A DNA stretch of 7,824 nt from an uncultured bacterium. GTDB lineage: Bacteria; Bacteroidota; Bacteroidia; Chitinophagales; Chitinophagaceae. A model generated the notes under the pieces. It did no database searches. It had not been told where the DNA came from and worked only from the letters and a program-made list of their open reading frames with translations. Shown here in pieces: positions 1 through 6,589 of the stretch. The stretch is taken from positions 1-7,824 of the forward strand of contig CAJBPC010000652.1 of the NCBI GenBank assembly GCA_903957405.1. The letters run 5' to 3'. Numbering within the stretch: the stretch's first letter is position 1; every line of letters begins with the position of its first letter. The translations under genes were made by a program, and so were the position numbers.

Positions 1-182
1 ATGACCACATCGGGGAATTGCTCCTTTGGCAGATTGACGAATAAATTTATGCCCCATACGGTCACAAACAAAATGATCAGATAGACCGCCGTCTTGTTCC
101 GTACCGCCCAATCCGTTATGAAGAAGGTTTTGCCTTTCTTCAATTCATCCGGGGTGAGGATGGTATTCTTTTGATTTGACAT
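1..182 (-). CDS. RND efflux pump inner-membrane subunit (N-terminal fragment)
   Basis: This is the beginning of a large pump gene that runs off the left edge, so only about 60 codons are present. The visible protein starts MSNQKNTILTPDEL. It has a basic stretch (WAVRNK, about residues 25-30) followed by a hydrophobic segment at about 31-50, then LPKEQFPDV. That pattern, a first transmembrane helix followed by a 'P-x-E-x-FPDV' turn into the periplasmic domain, is typical of the AcrB/HAE family. RND pumps trade protons for drugs or other amphipathic compounds and work with an adaptor and an outer-membrane channel. Both partners lie directly upstream, and the gap to the adaptor stop codon is 42 nt. 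The start is the only ATG in reach before the hydrophobic helix. The substrate cannot be told from this fragment. Confidence 0.9.
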   Translation of the reverse strand, partial: MSNQKNTILTPDELKKGKTFFITDWAVRNKTAVYLIILFVTVWGINLFVNLPKEQFPDVV

Positions 183-224
183 GCTTGACTTTTTGTAAAA
201 TGGTCTGTGGAATCTTTACGATGC

Positions 225-1373
225 TCAGTTTGTGACGAGGTCTATGAGCTGACCCTCATACAGGCCCTGAAAGCCACGGGTGACAAGATTCTCTCCACCC
301 GTCAGTCCACTCCTGATCTCGATGAGTTCATCATAGAATTCACCGATTGTCACCGACATCTTACGGGCGACCTTTTTACCATTCTCCTCCTTCATCACAA
401 AAACATACTTCCCTTTGTCGTCACTCTGCACCGTCTCTACAGGAACTACCACCGCATTCTTTGACTGATGATCAAGGATTCTTATAACAGCAAGCTGATT
501 TGGTTTTAGTTGTGAGGTGGCCGGCATCTTACTCTCCGCGATGAAACTGCGGGTGTTCATGTTGATCGTCTCGCTGATGAGGGAAACCTGAGAATTGAAC
601 TTCTGACCAATGTCTGGCACATCGATCACCACCGGCATGCCCTTCCGGATTTTTGAAATATAATTCTCAGGCACGTCCACGACAGCTTTCAGCGCACTGG
701 GATTCACAATGGTGATGCCCGCCATTGGAGATCCGGTGAACGTCTCACCCACACGAATGTTGACATTCTCTATGATGCCAGATACCTCCGCATATACATT
801 GGATGTACCTGCCTGCTCTCTGACAACCGAAATCTGCTTCTCCAGGCTTTCAACATTGTTCCGGGCGGAGAGGAACTGCACTTCTGTGCCGATGCCCTCA
901 TCCCATAAGTTTTTCTGCCGTGCATAGATATCTTTGGCAAATGCCAGCTGCGACTCAAGTTGCTTGATATTCTGTCGAATCACCGCATCCTCCAGCTTTA
1001 ACACGAGCTGTCCCTTTTTGACGTAATCCCCCTGTTTCACATATACCGCCCGCACCTGTCCGCCCATTCCACGCGGAGAGACATAATACATGTTTTCCGT
1101 GGTCAGCTTTCCCTGCAAGTCGATGTAATGGGCGAAGTCCTGCTTCACCAATTCAGTCACCCCTACGAGTTTTACCTTTTCCGCTGCAACGGATGGATCT
1201 TCCTTTGAGATCTCGCCTTCAAGCTTCACAATTTTTTCAGAGATATCGGATTGTTGCTTTTTCAAAGCCTCTAATGCAATTTTCTTATCCGTGAGTCCGG
1301 CCGCCTTGTCTTTCCTGCTCTCGCCACAGGATACCAGGAATATCATGGCGATGAACACTGCTAATGGTCTCAT
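225..1373 (-). CDS. RND efflux periplasmic adaptor (membrane fusion protein, lipoprotein)
   Basis: This 382-aa protein is a HlyD/AcrA-type adaptor that bridges the inner-membrane pump and the outer-membrane channel. Residues 1-16 form a lipoprotein signal ending in the lipobox FLVSC (Cys16), followed by Gly-Glu. A short charged coiled coil lies at about 30-58. The split lipoyl-like domain is seen at about 97-128 (GGQVRAVYVKQGDYVKKGQ) and again at about 193-212 (AEVSGIIENVNIRVGE), flanking a helical hairpin at about 129-190. A beta-barrel domain at about 225-300 and a membrane-proximal domain at about 305-380 complete the usual order. Length is normal for the family. Upstream of the ATG the message is A-rich, as is common in Bacteroidota. 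It lies 43 nt after the TolC-like gene and 42 nt before the pump, in one operon. The family is very clear; the substrate is unknown. Confidence 0.95.
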   Translation of the reverse strand: MRPLAVFIAMIFLVSCGESRKDKAAGLTDKKIALEALKKQQSDISEKIVKLEGEISKEDPSVAAEKVKLVGVTELVKQDFAHYIDLQGKLTTENMYYVSPRGMGGQVRAVYVKQGDYVKKGQLVLKLEDAVIRQNIKQLESQLAFAKDIYARQKNLWDEGIGTEVQFLSARNNVESLEKQISVVREQAGTSNVYAEVSGIIENVNIRVGETFTGSPMAGITIVNPSALKAVVDVPENYISKIRKGMPVVIDVPDIGQKFNSQVSLISETINMNTRSFIAESKMPATSQLKPNQLAVIRILDHQSKNAVVVPVETVQSDDKGKYVFVMKEENGKKVARKMSVTIGEFYDELIEIRSGLTGGENLVTRGFQGLYEGQLIDLVTN

Positions 1374-1416
1374 ATATGTTTATTTTGTTTGTATTGTTAG
1401 AAATGTATGTTTGATT

Positions 1417-2832
1417 TCAGAGTTTACCAAGGGAGCGGTAATATCCGATCTTGGCATTGACGGCATCGTATAAGGCCTGGAAATAATTTCCCTGGGATAT
1501 TTGGAATTCCTGATCAGCCTGCAGGATCTCAAAGCTGGAGCCCAGACCCTGCTCATATTTTTTCTTGGTCGTATTGAAGACACGCTCGGCCAGTTTCATG
1601 TTCCTTTCCTGTGCATCAAGCGTGGCGAGGGAATTCTTAAGGATATTGATGGCAGCTTCCCGCTGGAAGTCTATCACCCTCTCCAGATTATCTTTGCTGT
1701 GCTGCGTTTTTTCCAACCTTAGCTTTGCCTGCCTCACACGCGATTGCTTCTGCAATCCGTCGAAAATGGGCACATTCACACTCAGACCGGCTACGCTGGT
1801 CTTGAACCACGGAAGCTCAGTATTGAAGAAGTTGAATTCCTGACGCAGGGCATTTCTGCTGTAATTCCAGTATGCCGCTACGGTCGGCAGGTATGCAAGC
1901 TTATAGCGCTTGATATCCAATTGTTGAAGCTCGGTGGCGGTATTGATCAATTGAATCTCGCTTCGGTCCTCGTACCGGAAATCAGATCCGTCAAGCAACG
2001 CCTCTTTCACAACATCCGTGGAAAGACTATCAGTCAGATTGAGTGTATCCTTCTGCGACAGGCCCATCACAAATTTGAGTGAAGCGTACCCTATGTAAAT
2101 CAGATTGTCGAGCTGGGTTTTTGTGGTCTGAAGATTGTTCAGACTCACCTGCGTCTTGTCAATATCCAATTTTTCAGCAAACCCGTTCTTATACAGTTTT
2201 TCCTGGTCGGATTGCAGTTTCTTGAATCTGTTCAGGCTCTCATCAAGAAAGACTTTTCTTTTTTCTGCAATCAAAACTCCATAGTAGGCGCGTAGGACAC
2301 TGCTCTTTACACTATCCTCCATCACCTTGACATTCATGTCCGCCAGCTTTAAAGCAGCAGATCTAGCCTGGAGACCGACAAACACATCGGGCTGAAACAA
2401 TAACTGTTGAAATGAAATACCGGCGGAAGACTGCCAGGGCACACCGAACTGCGCCGGAAAAAAAACAGGTGGACCAACCGGCCGTTGGATAGGATTGCCA
2501 TTGCCGTCCTTGACGCCTTCTTCCTGTAAAACATTGTAGACCTGAGGGGAGACAAAATCAGGCAGAAGGGTTACCGGAATACTGAAGAATTTCTGCATAC
2601 TGTAAGATCCCGAGACCTGAGGAAGGGCCTGACCTGTGATTTCCTTGTTCTGCGCTTCCTGGAGCTGCCTGTCGATTTTTAGATTCTTCAGTTCTGTCAC
2701 GTGTTTCAGTGCAAAATCCGCGGCCTCCTTTGCCGTGAACGAATACTGCTTTTGCGCACCGGCGGCAAAAGAAAAATAAAGGAAAAACAACGATAAAATA
2801 GATAATCTGGACATCATATGTAGGTTGCTCAT
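1417..2832 (-). CDS. TolC family outer-membrane efflux protein
   Basis: With the start chosen here the protein is 471 aa. It has a signal peptide (hydrophobic core about 11-24, likely cleavage near AAGAQ at 23-27) and then two halves of long amphipathic helices with beta-strand segments, the TolC repeat architecture. Typical signatures are ALKHVTELKN (41-50) and a second-half strand followed by PIFDGLQKQSRVRQAKL (355-371). C-terminal helices run through YEQGLGSSFEILQADQEF (426-443). It would form the trimeric outer-membrane and periplasmic tunnel for the pump encoded downstream. The open frame extends upstream to 2973, but that extension overlaps the regulator and puts basic residues ahead of the signal. 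ATG 2832 lies 7 nt after the TetR stop and gives a normal signal peptide. ATGs at 2817 and 2814 are also possible. The 7-nt spacing implies co-transcription with the regulator. Confidence 0.93.
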   Translation of the reverse strand: MSNLHMMSRLSILSLFFLYFSFAAGAQKQYSFTAKEAADFALKHVTELKNLKIDRQLQEAQNKEITGQALPQVSGSYSMQKFFSIPVTLLPDFVSPQVYNVLQEEGVKDGNGNPIQRPVGPPVFFPAQFGVPWQSSAGISFQQLLFQPDVFVGLQARSAALKLADMNVKVMEDSVKSSVLRAYYGVLIAEKRKVFLDESLNRFKKLQSDQEKLYKNGFAEKLDIDKTQVSLNNLQTTKTQLDNLIYIGYASLKFVMGLSQKDTLNLTDSLSTDVVKEALLDGSDFRYEDRSEIQLINTATELQQLDIKRYKLAYLPTVAAYWNYSRNALRQEFNFFNTELPWFKTSVAGLSVNVPIFDGLQKQSRVRQAKLRLEKTQHSKDNLERVIDFQREAAINILKNSLATLDAQERNMKLAERVFNTTKKKYEQGLGSSFEILQADQEFQISQGNYFQALYDAVNAKIGYYRSLGKL

Positions 2833-2839
2833 GTGTGCT

Positions 2840-3448
2840 TTATTGTCCCTTTTTTTTGTACTCAGTGATAAGCTCATGACCTTTAATGGTCGATAGCCCA
2901 AACAAGAAATTTTCCTGCGCCTCTTGGGAAACATCCGCAAGATTGAACTGCCGAGGTGGAAAAAGCTCCACATCGAACAACACCATCATCGACTCGATCC
3001 TAAACCTCGACATGATTTCGACATTCAGATCTTGCCGGTAAAGCCCCTCCCGCTTTCCCCTCTCCATATTTTCTTTCATTATGTGCTGCAGAAATCGATA
3101 CTTGTGGTCCTTTATCAACCCATATGCCTTATGATGAAACTTCATCAGATCATGCAAAACGACGGGATTTAAATTGCGGAATTGCCCCTCAATCATGCCA
3201 ATCGAAAGGAATATCTCTTCCACCGCATTTTCTGCCCTATTGCACAACTCATTGATCTGAAGTTCAGATTCCCGAAGGAATTTATCAATGACAGACTCTA
3301 CCAACTCATCCTTATCTACAAAACAGGAATAAATGGTCTTCTTGGATATGCCAAGAGCACTGGCAATGTCATCCATGGAGACTGAGCGTATGCCACATCT
3401 CATGAATATCTCCGTCGCTTTCTCCTGTATTCTGTCTTTAATTTCCAT
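2840..3448 (-). CDS. TetR/AcrR family transcriptional regulator
   Basis: This 202-aa protein has a TetR-type DNA-binding domain at its N-terminus. A first helix (about 3-18) is followed by the helix-turn-helix at about 25-44 (SMDDIASALGISKKTIYSCF) and the usual K-DELV continuation at about 46-50. Residues 55-200 are the helical ligand-binding and dimerisation region, not recognisably similar to a characterised subfamily. TetR regulators usually repress a neighbouring operon and release DNA on binding a small molecule. Here it is the first gene of the efflux operon, 7 nt ahead of the TolC-like gene. A perfect inverted repeat lies 20 nt upstream of its start codon, so autorepression of the whole operon is the natural inference. 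The family call is firm. The ligand is unknown, and activation rather than repression cannot be excluded. Confidence 0.94.
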   Translation of the reverse strand: MEIKDRIQEKATEIFMRCGIRSVSMDDIASALGISKKTIYSCFVDKDELVESVIDKFLRESELQINELCNRAENAVEEIFLSIGMIEGQFRNLNPVVLHDLMKFHHKAYGLIKDHKYRFLQHIMKENMERGKREGLYRQDLNVEIMSRFRIESMMVLFDVELFPPRQFNLADVSQEAQENFLFGLSTIKGHELITEYKKKGQ

Positions 3449-3458
3449 ATTGAGGGTG

Positions 3459-3466
3459 CAAAACTA
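3459..3466 (-). promoter_or_regulatory. Bacteroidota-type -7 element of the efflux operon
   Basis: On the minus strand the sequence TAGTTTTG matches the TAnnTTTG consensus of Bacteroidota vegetative promoters at every fixed position. It ends 10 nt before the regulator's ATG, so transcription would begin only about 5-7 nt upstream of the start codon, leaving almost no leader. I see no good TTTG at the -33 position, which would fall inside the adjacent inverted repeat. A weaker alternative, TATGTTTC, lies further upstream within that repeat. The assignment rests on motif and position only. Confidence 0.55.
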
Positions 3467-3467
3467 C

Positions 3468-3495
3468 GGAAACTTTCATCGAAACATAAGTTTCC
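3468..3495. promoter_or_regulatory. Inverted-repeat operator candidate for the TetR regulator
   Basis: A perfect 8-bp inverted repeat, GGAAACTT and AAGTTTCC, is separated by 12 bp (3476-3487). The outer flanks continue as TA on both sides after one mismatch. The 28-bp span is a plausible site for one or two TetR dimers. It sits one base upstream of the -7 element of the operon and covers the -33 position, where a bound repressor would block RNA polymerase. The symmetry is seen directly; binding by the adjacent regulator is inferred. Confidence 0.6.
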
Positions 3496-3587
3496 ATAGA
3501 ATAAAACGCCGATAGCTCTAAAAGGTTGTCCAGATTATGGGAAGATTCTACAACCCGGGAATCGTACACTTGAAAAAGATGGAGCGA

Positions 3588-3962
3588 TCAGTCCTGCAGG
3601 CTTGCAGAGAGTGCATACAAGGGCCGCACAATCCCCCTCGCAGCTTCAATAAGGGGATCCAACCTGCCAAGTCCAAGGGTGGTGCGCAATGTTTTTATCC
3701 GGCTGAGTTCATGATTGAGGATGTCTGTCTGCTTGTTCAGCCGGTCTGCGATGAGCTGCATCTGGATGCTATGATCCACCTGATCTTGCTCGCCGGAAGG
3801 CTTTGCCGGCAGCGTGCTGAGAAATGCGTCAACCCATCTGTGGATCTCGACCTCCTGCAACCTGCTTTCACTGGTGCAGATTAGGTCTGGCATGAGGCTT
3901 TGTGGAGTTATGGCTTGCAAAGCATCGACAGCCTGATCTATGATTAGGGAAAGTTCTTTCAT
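3588..3962 (-). CDS. Hypothetical protein, 124 aa, helical and soluble
   Basis: I do not recognise this protein. It has no signal peptide, no membrane segment and a single cysteine (Cys29). It is predicted to be largely helical, for example MKELSLIIDQAVDALQAI at 1-18 and QMQLIADRLNKQTDILNHEL at 67-86, with a proline- and glycine-containing turn at about 52-58. The alternating hydrophobic pattern of the second helix suggests a coiled coil or helical bundle. Codon use and residue composition look like a real gene, whereas the opposite strand encodes a cysteine- and proline-rich product typical of a shadow frame. It is divergent from the small CxxC gene (72 nt between starts) and ends 139 nt before the regulator start, so it is probably its own unit. 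The nearest promoter match is a weak GATATTTG about 30 nt upstream. No function can be assigned. Confidence 0.65.
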   Translation of the reverse strand: MKELSLIIDQAVDALQAITPQSLMPDLICTSESRLQEVEIHRWVDAFLSTLPAKPSGEQDQVDHSIQMQLIADRLNKQTDILNHELSRIKTLRTTLGLGRLDPLIEAARGIVRPLYALSASLQD

Positions 3963-4025
3963 GCCGTTGCGTTTTTGGAATTCAATACAAATATCGGAAC
4001 AAAGACTTATGAATGTGTTTAGGTG

Positions 4026-4033
4026 TAATTTTG
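4026..4033 (+). promoter_or_regulatory. Bacteroidota-type -7 element abutting a start codon
   Basis: TAATTTTG matches TAnnTTTG at every fixed position and ends one base before the ATG at 4035. The expected transcription start, about 4-6 nt after the last G, would fall on or inside the first two codons (ATGATG). The message would then be leaderless, possibly starting at the second ATG (4038). No convincing TTTG is seen about 19 bp upstream, so this is a motif-based call. Confidence 0.5.
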
Positions 4034-4034
4034 C

Positions 4035-4253
4035 ATGATGAAACGAATCGTTCTACTACCTCTTGCAGCGATGCTGATGATGGCTTCTACGGAGCTCTCC
4101 GCACAATGCTCGATATGCACGAAAACCGCTCAACAACTTGGACATAAGCCGGCAAAGGCTTTGAATACGGGTATCATTTATCTGATGGCGGCACCACTTG
4201 CCATCATCGGATTCGTGGGTTTCCGGTGGTGGAAAAACAACGGACAGGACTGA
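4035..4253 (+). CDS. Small exported CxxC protein with one C-terminal membrane helix
   Basis: This 72-aa protein has an N-terminal signal sequence (basic MMKR, hydrophobic 5-17, small residues LSA at 21-23). The motif QCSICTK follows, with Cys25 and Cys28, then a short polar stretch and a hydrophobic helix at about 46-64 (GIIYLMAAPLAIIGFVGF). The positive tail RWWKNN keeps the C-terminus in the cytoplasm. The CxxC pair would therefore sit on the periplasmic face next to the membrane. Gln before Cys25 argues against a lipobox. CxxC pairs in such positions can bind metal or be redox active, but the thioredoxin fold is absent. From memory, similar short 'signal-CxxC-LNxGIxYL-TM' proteins occur across Bacteroidota without an assigned function; I could not check this. 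It is the only plus-strand gene here, with no operon partner. Confidence 0.8.
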   Translation: MMKRIVLLPLAAMLMMASTELSAQCSICTKTAQQLGHKPAKALNTGIIYLMAAPLAIIGFVGFRWWKNNGQD

Positions 4254-4507
4254 TTGACCGCTTTCAGGGCTTCATGTAATCCAAGAACCACTGGAATTGG
4301 CTGGAAGATGATTTGGCGGTATCGTCTCTGGCTGAGTCATGGCGTCAATGGCCGATATCCTGCTGCACTGATTGAAAAAATCAAACAACCTCCCATTTGA
4401 TATTCTCTCTTTGGGCGATCAAACTTACTGCTCCAAATAGCGTTCAGCATCGCATCGCGATTTTTCGATGGGTTGCTCCCTTAAGGCCGGTTCACATTTC
4501 CAGAGGG
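4254..4507. other. Gene-free spacer between the 3' ends of two convergent genes
   Basis: This 254-nt stretch separates the stop of the CxxC gene from the stop of ispG, which face each other. I find no frame with recognisable protein content on either strand and no RNA gene. It holds short symmetries only: ATCGCGAT at 4454-4461, a 5-bp stem with an 8-nt loop at 4453-4470, and CCTTAAGG near 4479-4486. None has the GC-rich stem plus T-run expected of an intrinsic terminator, although both flanking genes must end transcription here. Confidence 0.5.
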
Positions 4508-6490
4508 TCATTTTTCAATCCAGGCATCACTTTCCCGCAATAGACCGATCAGCTCTTCCACCGCAATATCGCTGTCCACATTTCGCTTTACGATCTCCTT
4601 TCCCTTATACAGGGTTATTTTACCGGGACCACTCCCCACATAGCCGAAGTCTGCATCAGCCATCTCTCCGGGTCCGTTCACGATACAGCCCATTATGGCG
4701 ATCTTGACACCTTTAAGGTGATTTGTAACCGCCCGAATCTTCGCCGTGGTCTCCTGGAGATCGAAAAGTGTACGGCCACAGCTCGGACAGGAAATGTATT
4801 CTGTCTTGGAAATACGCGTCCTTGTAGCCTGCAGAATGCTGAATGCCGTATTGTTGGCAAATTGATAGAGATCCTTTACCGGTAAATAAGTACGTCCCTT
4901 GACCTGCGGGTTCTCCAAAACGGATGACCCGCTGAAGCGAAGGCAGATGCCATCTCCCATTCCTTCGAGCAACAAAGCACCTGTCTCGGTAGCAAAATGT
5001 ATGAGGTGTTCATCCGGGGTCTGTCTGTCGCTATCCGTCACAAGAATTACGGGATTAGACACTCCATACTCGGCAAGCATCACAAACATTCTCCGCACGC
5101 TCTGAACGGCGTTTTCATTCTTGGTGGAAAGACACATAACCACAGTCCTGTCATCCGATAACGTTCGGATTGTTTCCGAATCGAGCGCAACCTCTTCACT
5201 GTATGCATCCAGCATGACAAAATTGATCCGCTCACTTTTTCGTTCTGCGGAAAGAAATTCATCGCATTGAAAGATGGGAAACTGTGATGCGTTCTCCGGA
5301 TTCCAGTGTGCTGCGTGCACGATATTTTTCAAGGTTCCTGGCAGGGCGAATCCAACAGGATGGTCACCGGTGAAGATGAAATCAGCAGCGGCGTCACTAA
5401 TGGACCATTTGTCGGTTTCCTTGTCGTAGATATAACCGATGCTCTGCATCTGTGATGGATCAAACTCGCTAATCTGGTGCATATCCGCCACAACTACTGG
5501 CACCTGCCCTCCTCCTATATTCTCCACAGAGGAAGTCTTTCTACGGACGTATTCGAAAGGAGAATATGTAAGTTTGGCGATCTCCGGAATCTCTTCCTTT
5601 CGCCGGACGGAATTATAACGCCTGACGATATCGTTACAGACAGGGATCTCGAATTCCGGATCTTCCGTCAGGGATACCCTTATGGTGTCCCCTATGCCAT
5701 CCTCCAGCAGCGTGCCGATACCGATGGCCGACTTGATTCGACCATCCTCTCCGTCTCCGGCCTCCGTGACACCTAAATGGAGCGGATAACACACTCCGAA
5801 CTCCAGGTCCATGGCCTGCACCAACAAACGATAGGCTTGCACCATCACCAGCGGATTGCTCGACTTCATGCTGAGTACGATGTTGTGATAGGATTCCCCC
5901 CTTGCGATGCGCAGAAACTCCATGGCACTCTCCACCATTCCCATGGGAGAATCCCCATAGCGGCTCATGATTCGGTCACTCAGAGATCCGTGATTGGTGC
6001 CTATGCGCATCGCTGTGCCGTATTCGCGACAGATCCTTACCAATGGACTGAAACGCTCACGGATGCGATCGATCTCCTCAAGATATTCAGCATCGGTATA
6101 GTCGATGAATTCGAATTTTTTCTTATCGACATAGTTGCCTGGATTGACCCGTACCTTTTCCACGATCCGGGCAGCAATCTCGGCAGCATTCGGGGTAAAA
6201 TGAATATCCGCAATAAGCGGAACCTGATACCCTCGGCTCCGAAGCGCATCCTTTATCGCCTGAAGATTCTCCGCTTCTTTCTTCGAGGGAGCGGTGATGC
6301 GGACCAACTCGGCTCCTGCTTCGATGCAACGGATCGTCTGCGCAACGGTCCCCTCGGTATCCATAGTGTCGGTGGTGGTCATGGTCTGCACCCGGATGGG
6401 ATGACCATTCCCGAGTAGCAGTCCTCCGATGTTGACTTCTAAAGTCTGAAGGCGTTTGTAGTTGGTGAGGGATTCGCAGTAAAGTTGCAT
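4508..6490 (-). CDS. ispG: 4-hydroxy-3-methylbut-2-en-1-yl diphosphate synthase, long form (IspG/GcpE)
   Basis: IspG converts 2-C-methyl-D-erythritol 2,4-cyclodiphosphate to HMBPP, the penultimate step of the MEP isoprenoid pathway, in the cytoplasm. The N-terminal TIM-barrel domain is marked by PIRVQTMTTTDTMDTEGTVAQ (31-51), VPLIADIHF (90-98), EKVRVNPGN (111-119) and MRIGTNHGSLSDRI (161-174). The C-terminal 4Fe-4S domain has CPSCGRT (Cys568, Cys571) and GCIVNGPGE (Cys602, Glu609), so all cluster ligands are present. At 660 aa it is far longer than the roughly 370-aa E. coli form. The extra central domain, about 300-540, is the A* insert known in Bacteroidota, Chlamydia and plants. I chose ATG 6490 because the protein then begins MQLYCESLTNYKR, as family members do. 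The longer frame needs a TTG at 6511 lying inside the promoter-like element. It follows batC by 99 nt and appears to be transcribed on its own. Confidence 0.97.
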   Translation of the reverse strand: MQLYCESLTNYKRLQTLEVNIGGLLLGNGHPIRVQTMTTTDTMDTEGTVAQTIRCIEAGAELVRITAPSKKEAENLQAIKDALRSRGYQVPLIADIHFTPNAAEIAARIVEKVRVNPGNYVDKKKFEFIDYTDAEYLEEIDRIRERFSPLVRICREYGTAMRIGTNHGSLSDRIMSRYGDSPMGMVESAMEFLRIARGESYHNIVLSMKSSNPLVMVQAYRLLVQAMDLEFGVCYPLHLGVTEAGDGEDGRIKSAIGIGTLLEDGIGDTIRVSLTEDPEFEIPVCNDIVRRYNSVRRKEEIPEIAKLTYSPFEYVRRKTSSVENIGGGQVPVVVADMHQISEFDPSQMQSIGYIYDKETDKWSISDAAADFIFTGDHPVGFALPGTLKNIVHAAHWNPENASQFPIFQCDEFLSAERKSERINFVMLDAYSEEVALDSETIRTLSDDRTVVMCLSTKNENAVQSVRRMFVMLAEYGVSNPVILVTDSDRQTPDEHLIHFATETGALLLEGMGDGICLRFSGSSVLENPQVKGRTYLPVKDLYQFANNTAFSILQATRTRISKTEYISCPSCGRTLFDLQETTAKIRAVTNHLKGVKIAIMGCIVNGPGEMADADFGYVGSGPGKITLYKGKEIVKRNVDSDIAVEELIGLLRESDAWIEK

Positions 6491-6508
6491 CCTGTGGAAA
6501 TTGAAATG

Positions 6509-6516
6509 CAAAGGTA
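6509..6516 (-). promoter_or_regulatory. Bacteroidota-type -7 element of ispG
   Basis: TACCTTTG on the minus strand fits TAnnTTTG exactly. It ends 18 nt before the ispG ATG, leaving a predicted leader of about 13-15 nt that includes an AGG just before the ATG. A TTCG about 19 bp upstream could serve as a degenerate -33 element. Its position supports ATG 6490 over the upstream TTG as the ispG start. Confidence 0.55.
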
Positions 6517-6589
6517 CAGGCCGTTTATCAGATTTCGAATGAAGGCCTCACACCAGACCGCAAAGAGTTCATGAAGTATCACTAAAAGC

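Noticed and set aside
207..464. 85-codon plus-strand frame
   Set aside because: It is antisense to the 3' end of the adaptor gene, which is a clear family member.
2833..2973. Upstream extension of the TolC-like gene
   Set aside because: It overlaps the end of the TetR gene out of frame and would bury the signal peptide behind 47 basic, unrelated residues.
3537..3884. 115-codon open frame on the plus strand
   Set aside because: It is antisense to the 124-aa gene. The product is Cys/Pro-rich without domain character, while the minus-strand frame has a regular helical pattern.
4369..4383. TGATT-GAAAA-AATCA hairpin as a terminator for the CxxC gene
   Set aside because: The stem is only 5 bp and AT-rich, lies over 110 nt past the stop codon and has no T-run after it.
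4453..4470. CATCG/CGATG stem with T-rich loop as a terminator
   Set aside because: The Ts are in the loop, not after the stem, and the stem is short. It is not a convincing terminator in either direction.
4254..4507. Possible transposase remnant in the gene-free spacer
   Set aside because: I read all frames. Short aromatic-rich stretches occur but carry no recognisable transposase motif, and there are no terminal inverted repeats or target duplications.
5777..6418. 213-codon open frame on the plus strand
   Set aside because: It lies wholly antisense to the conserved barrel domain of ispG, is rich in His and Cys in a shadow-like way, and shows no family features.
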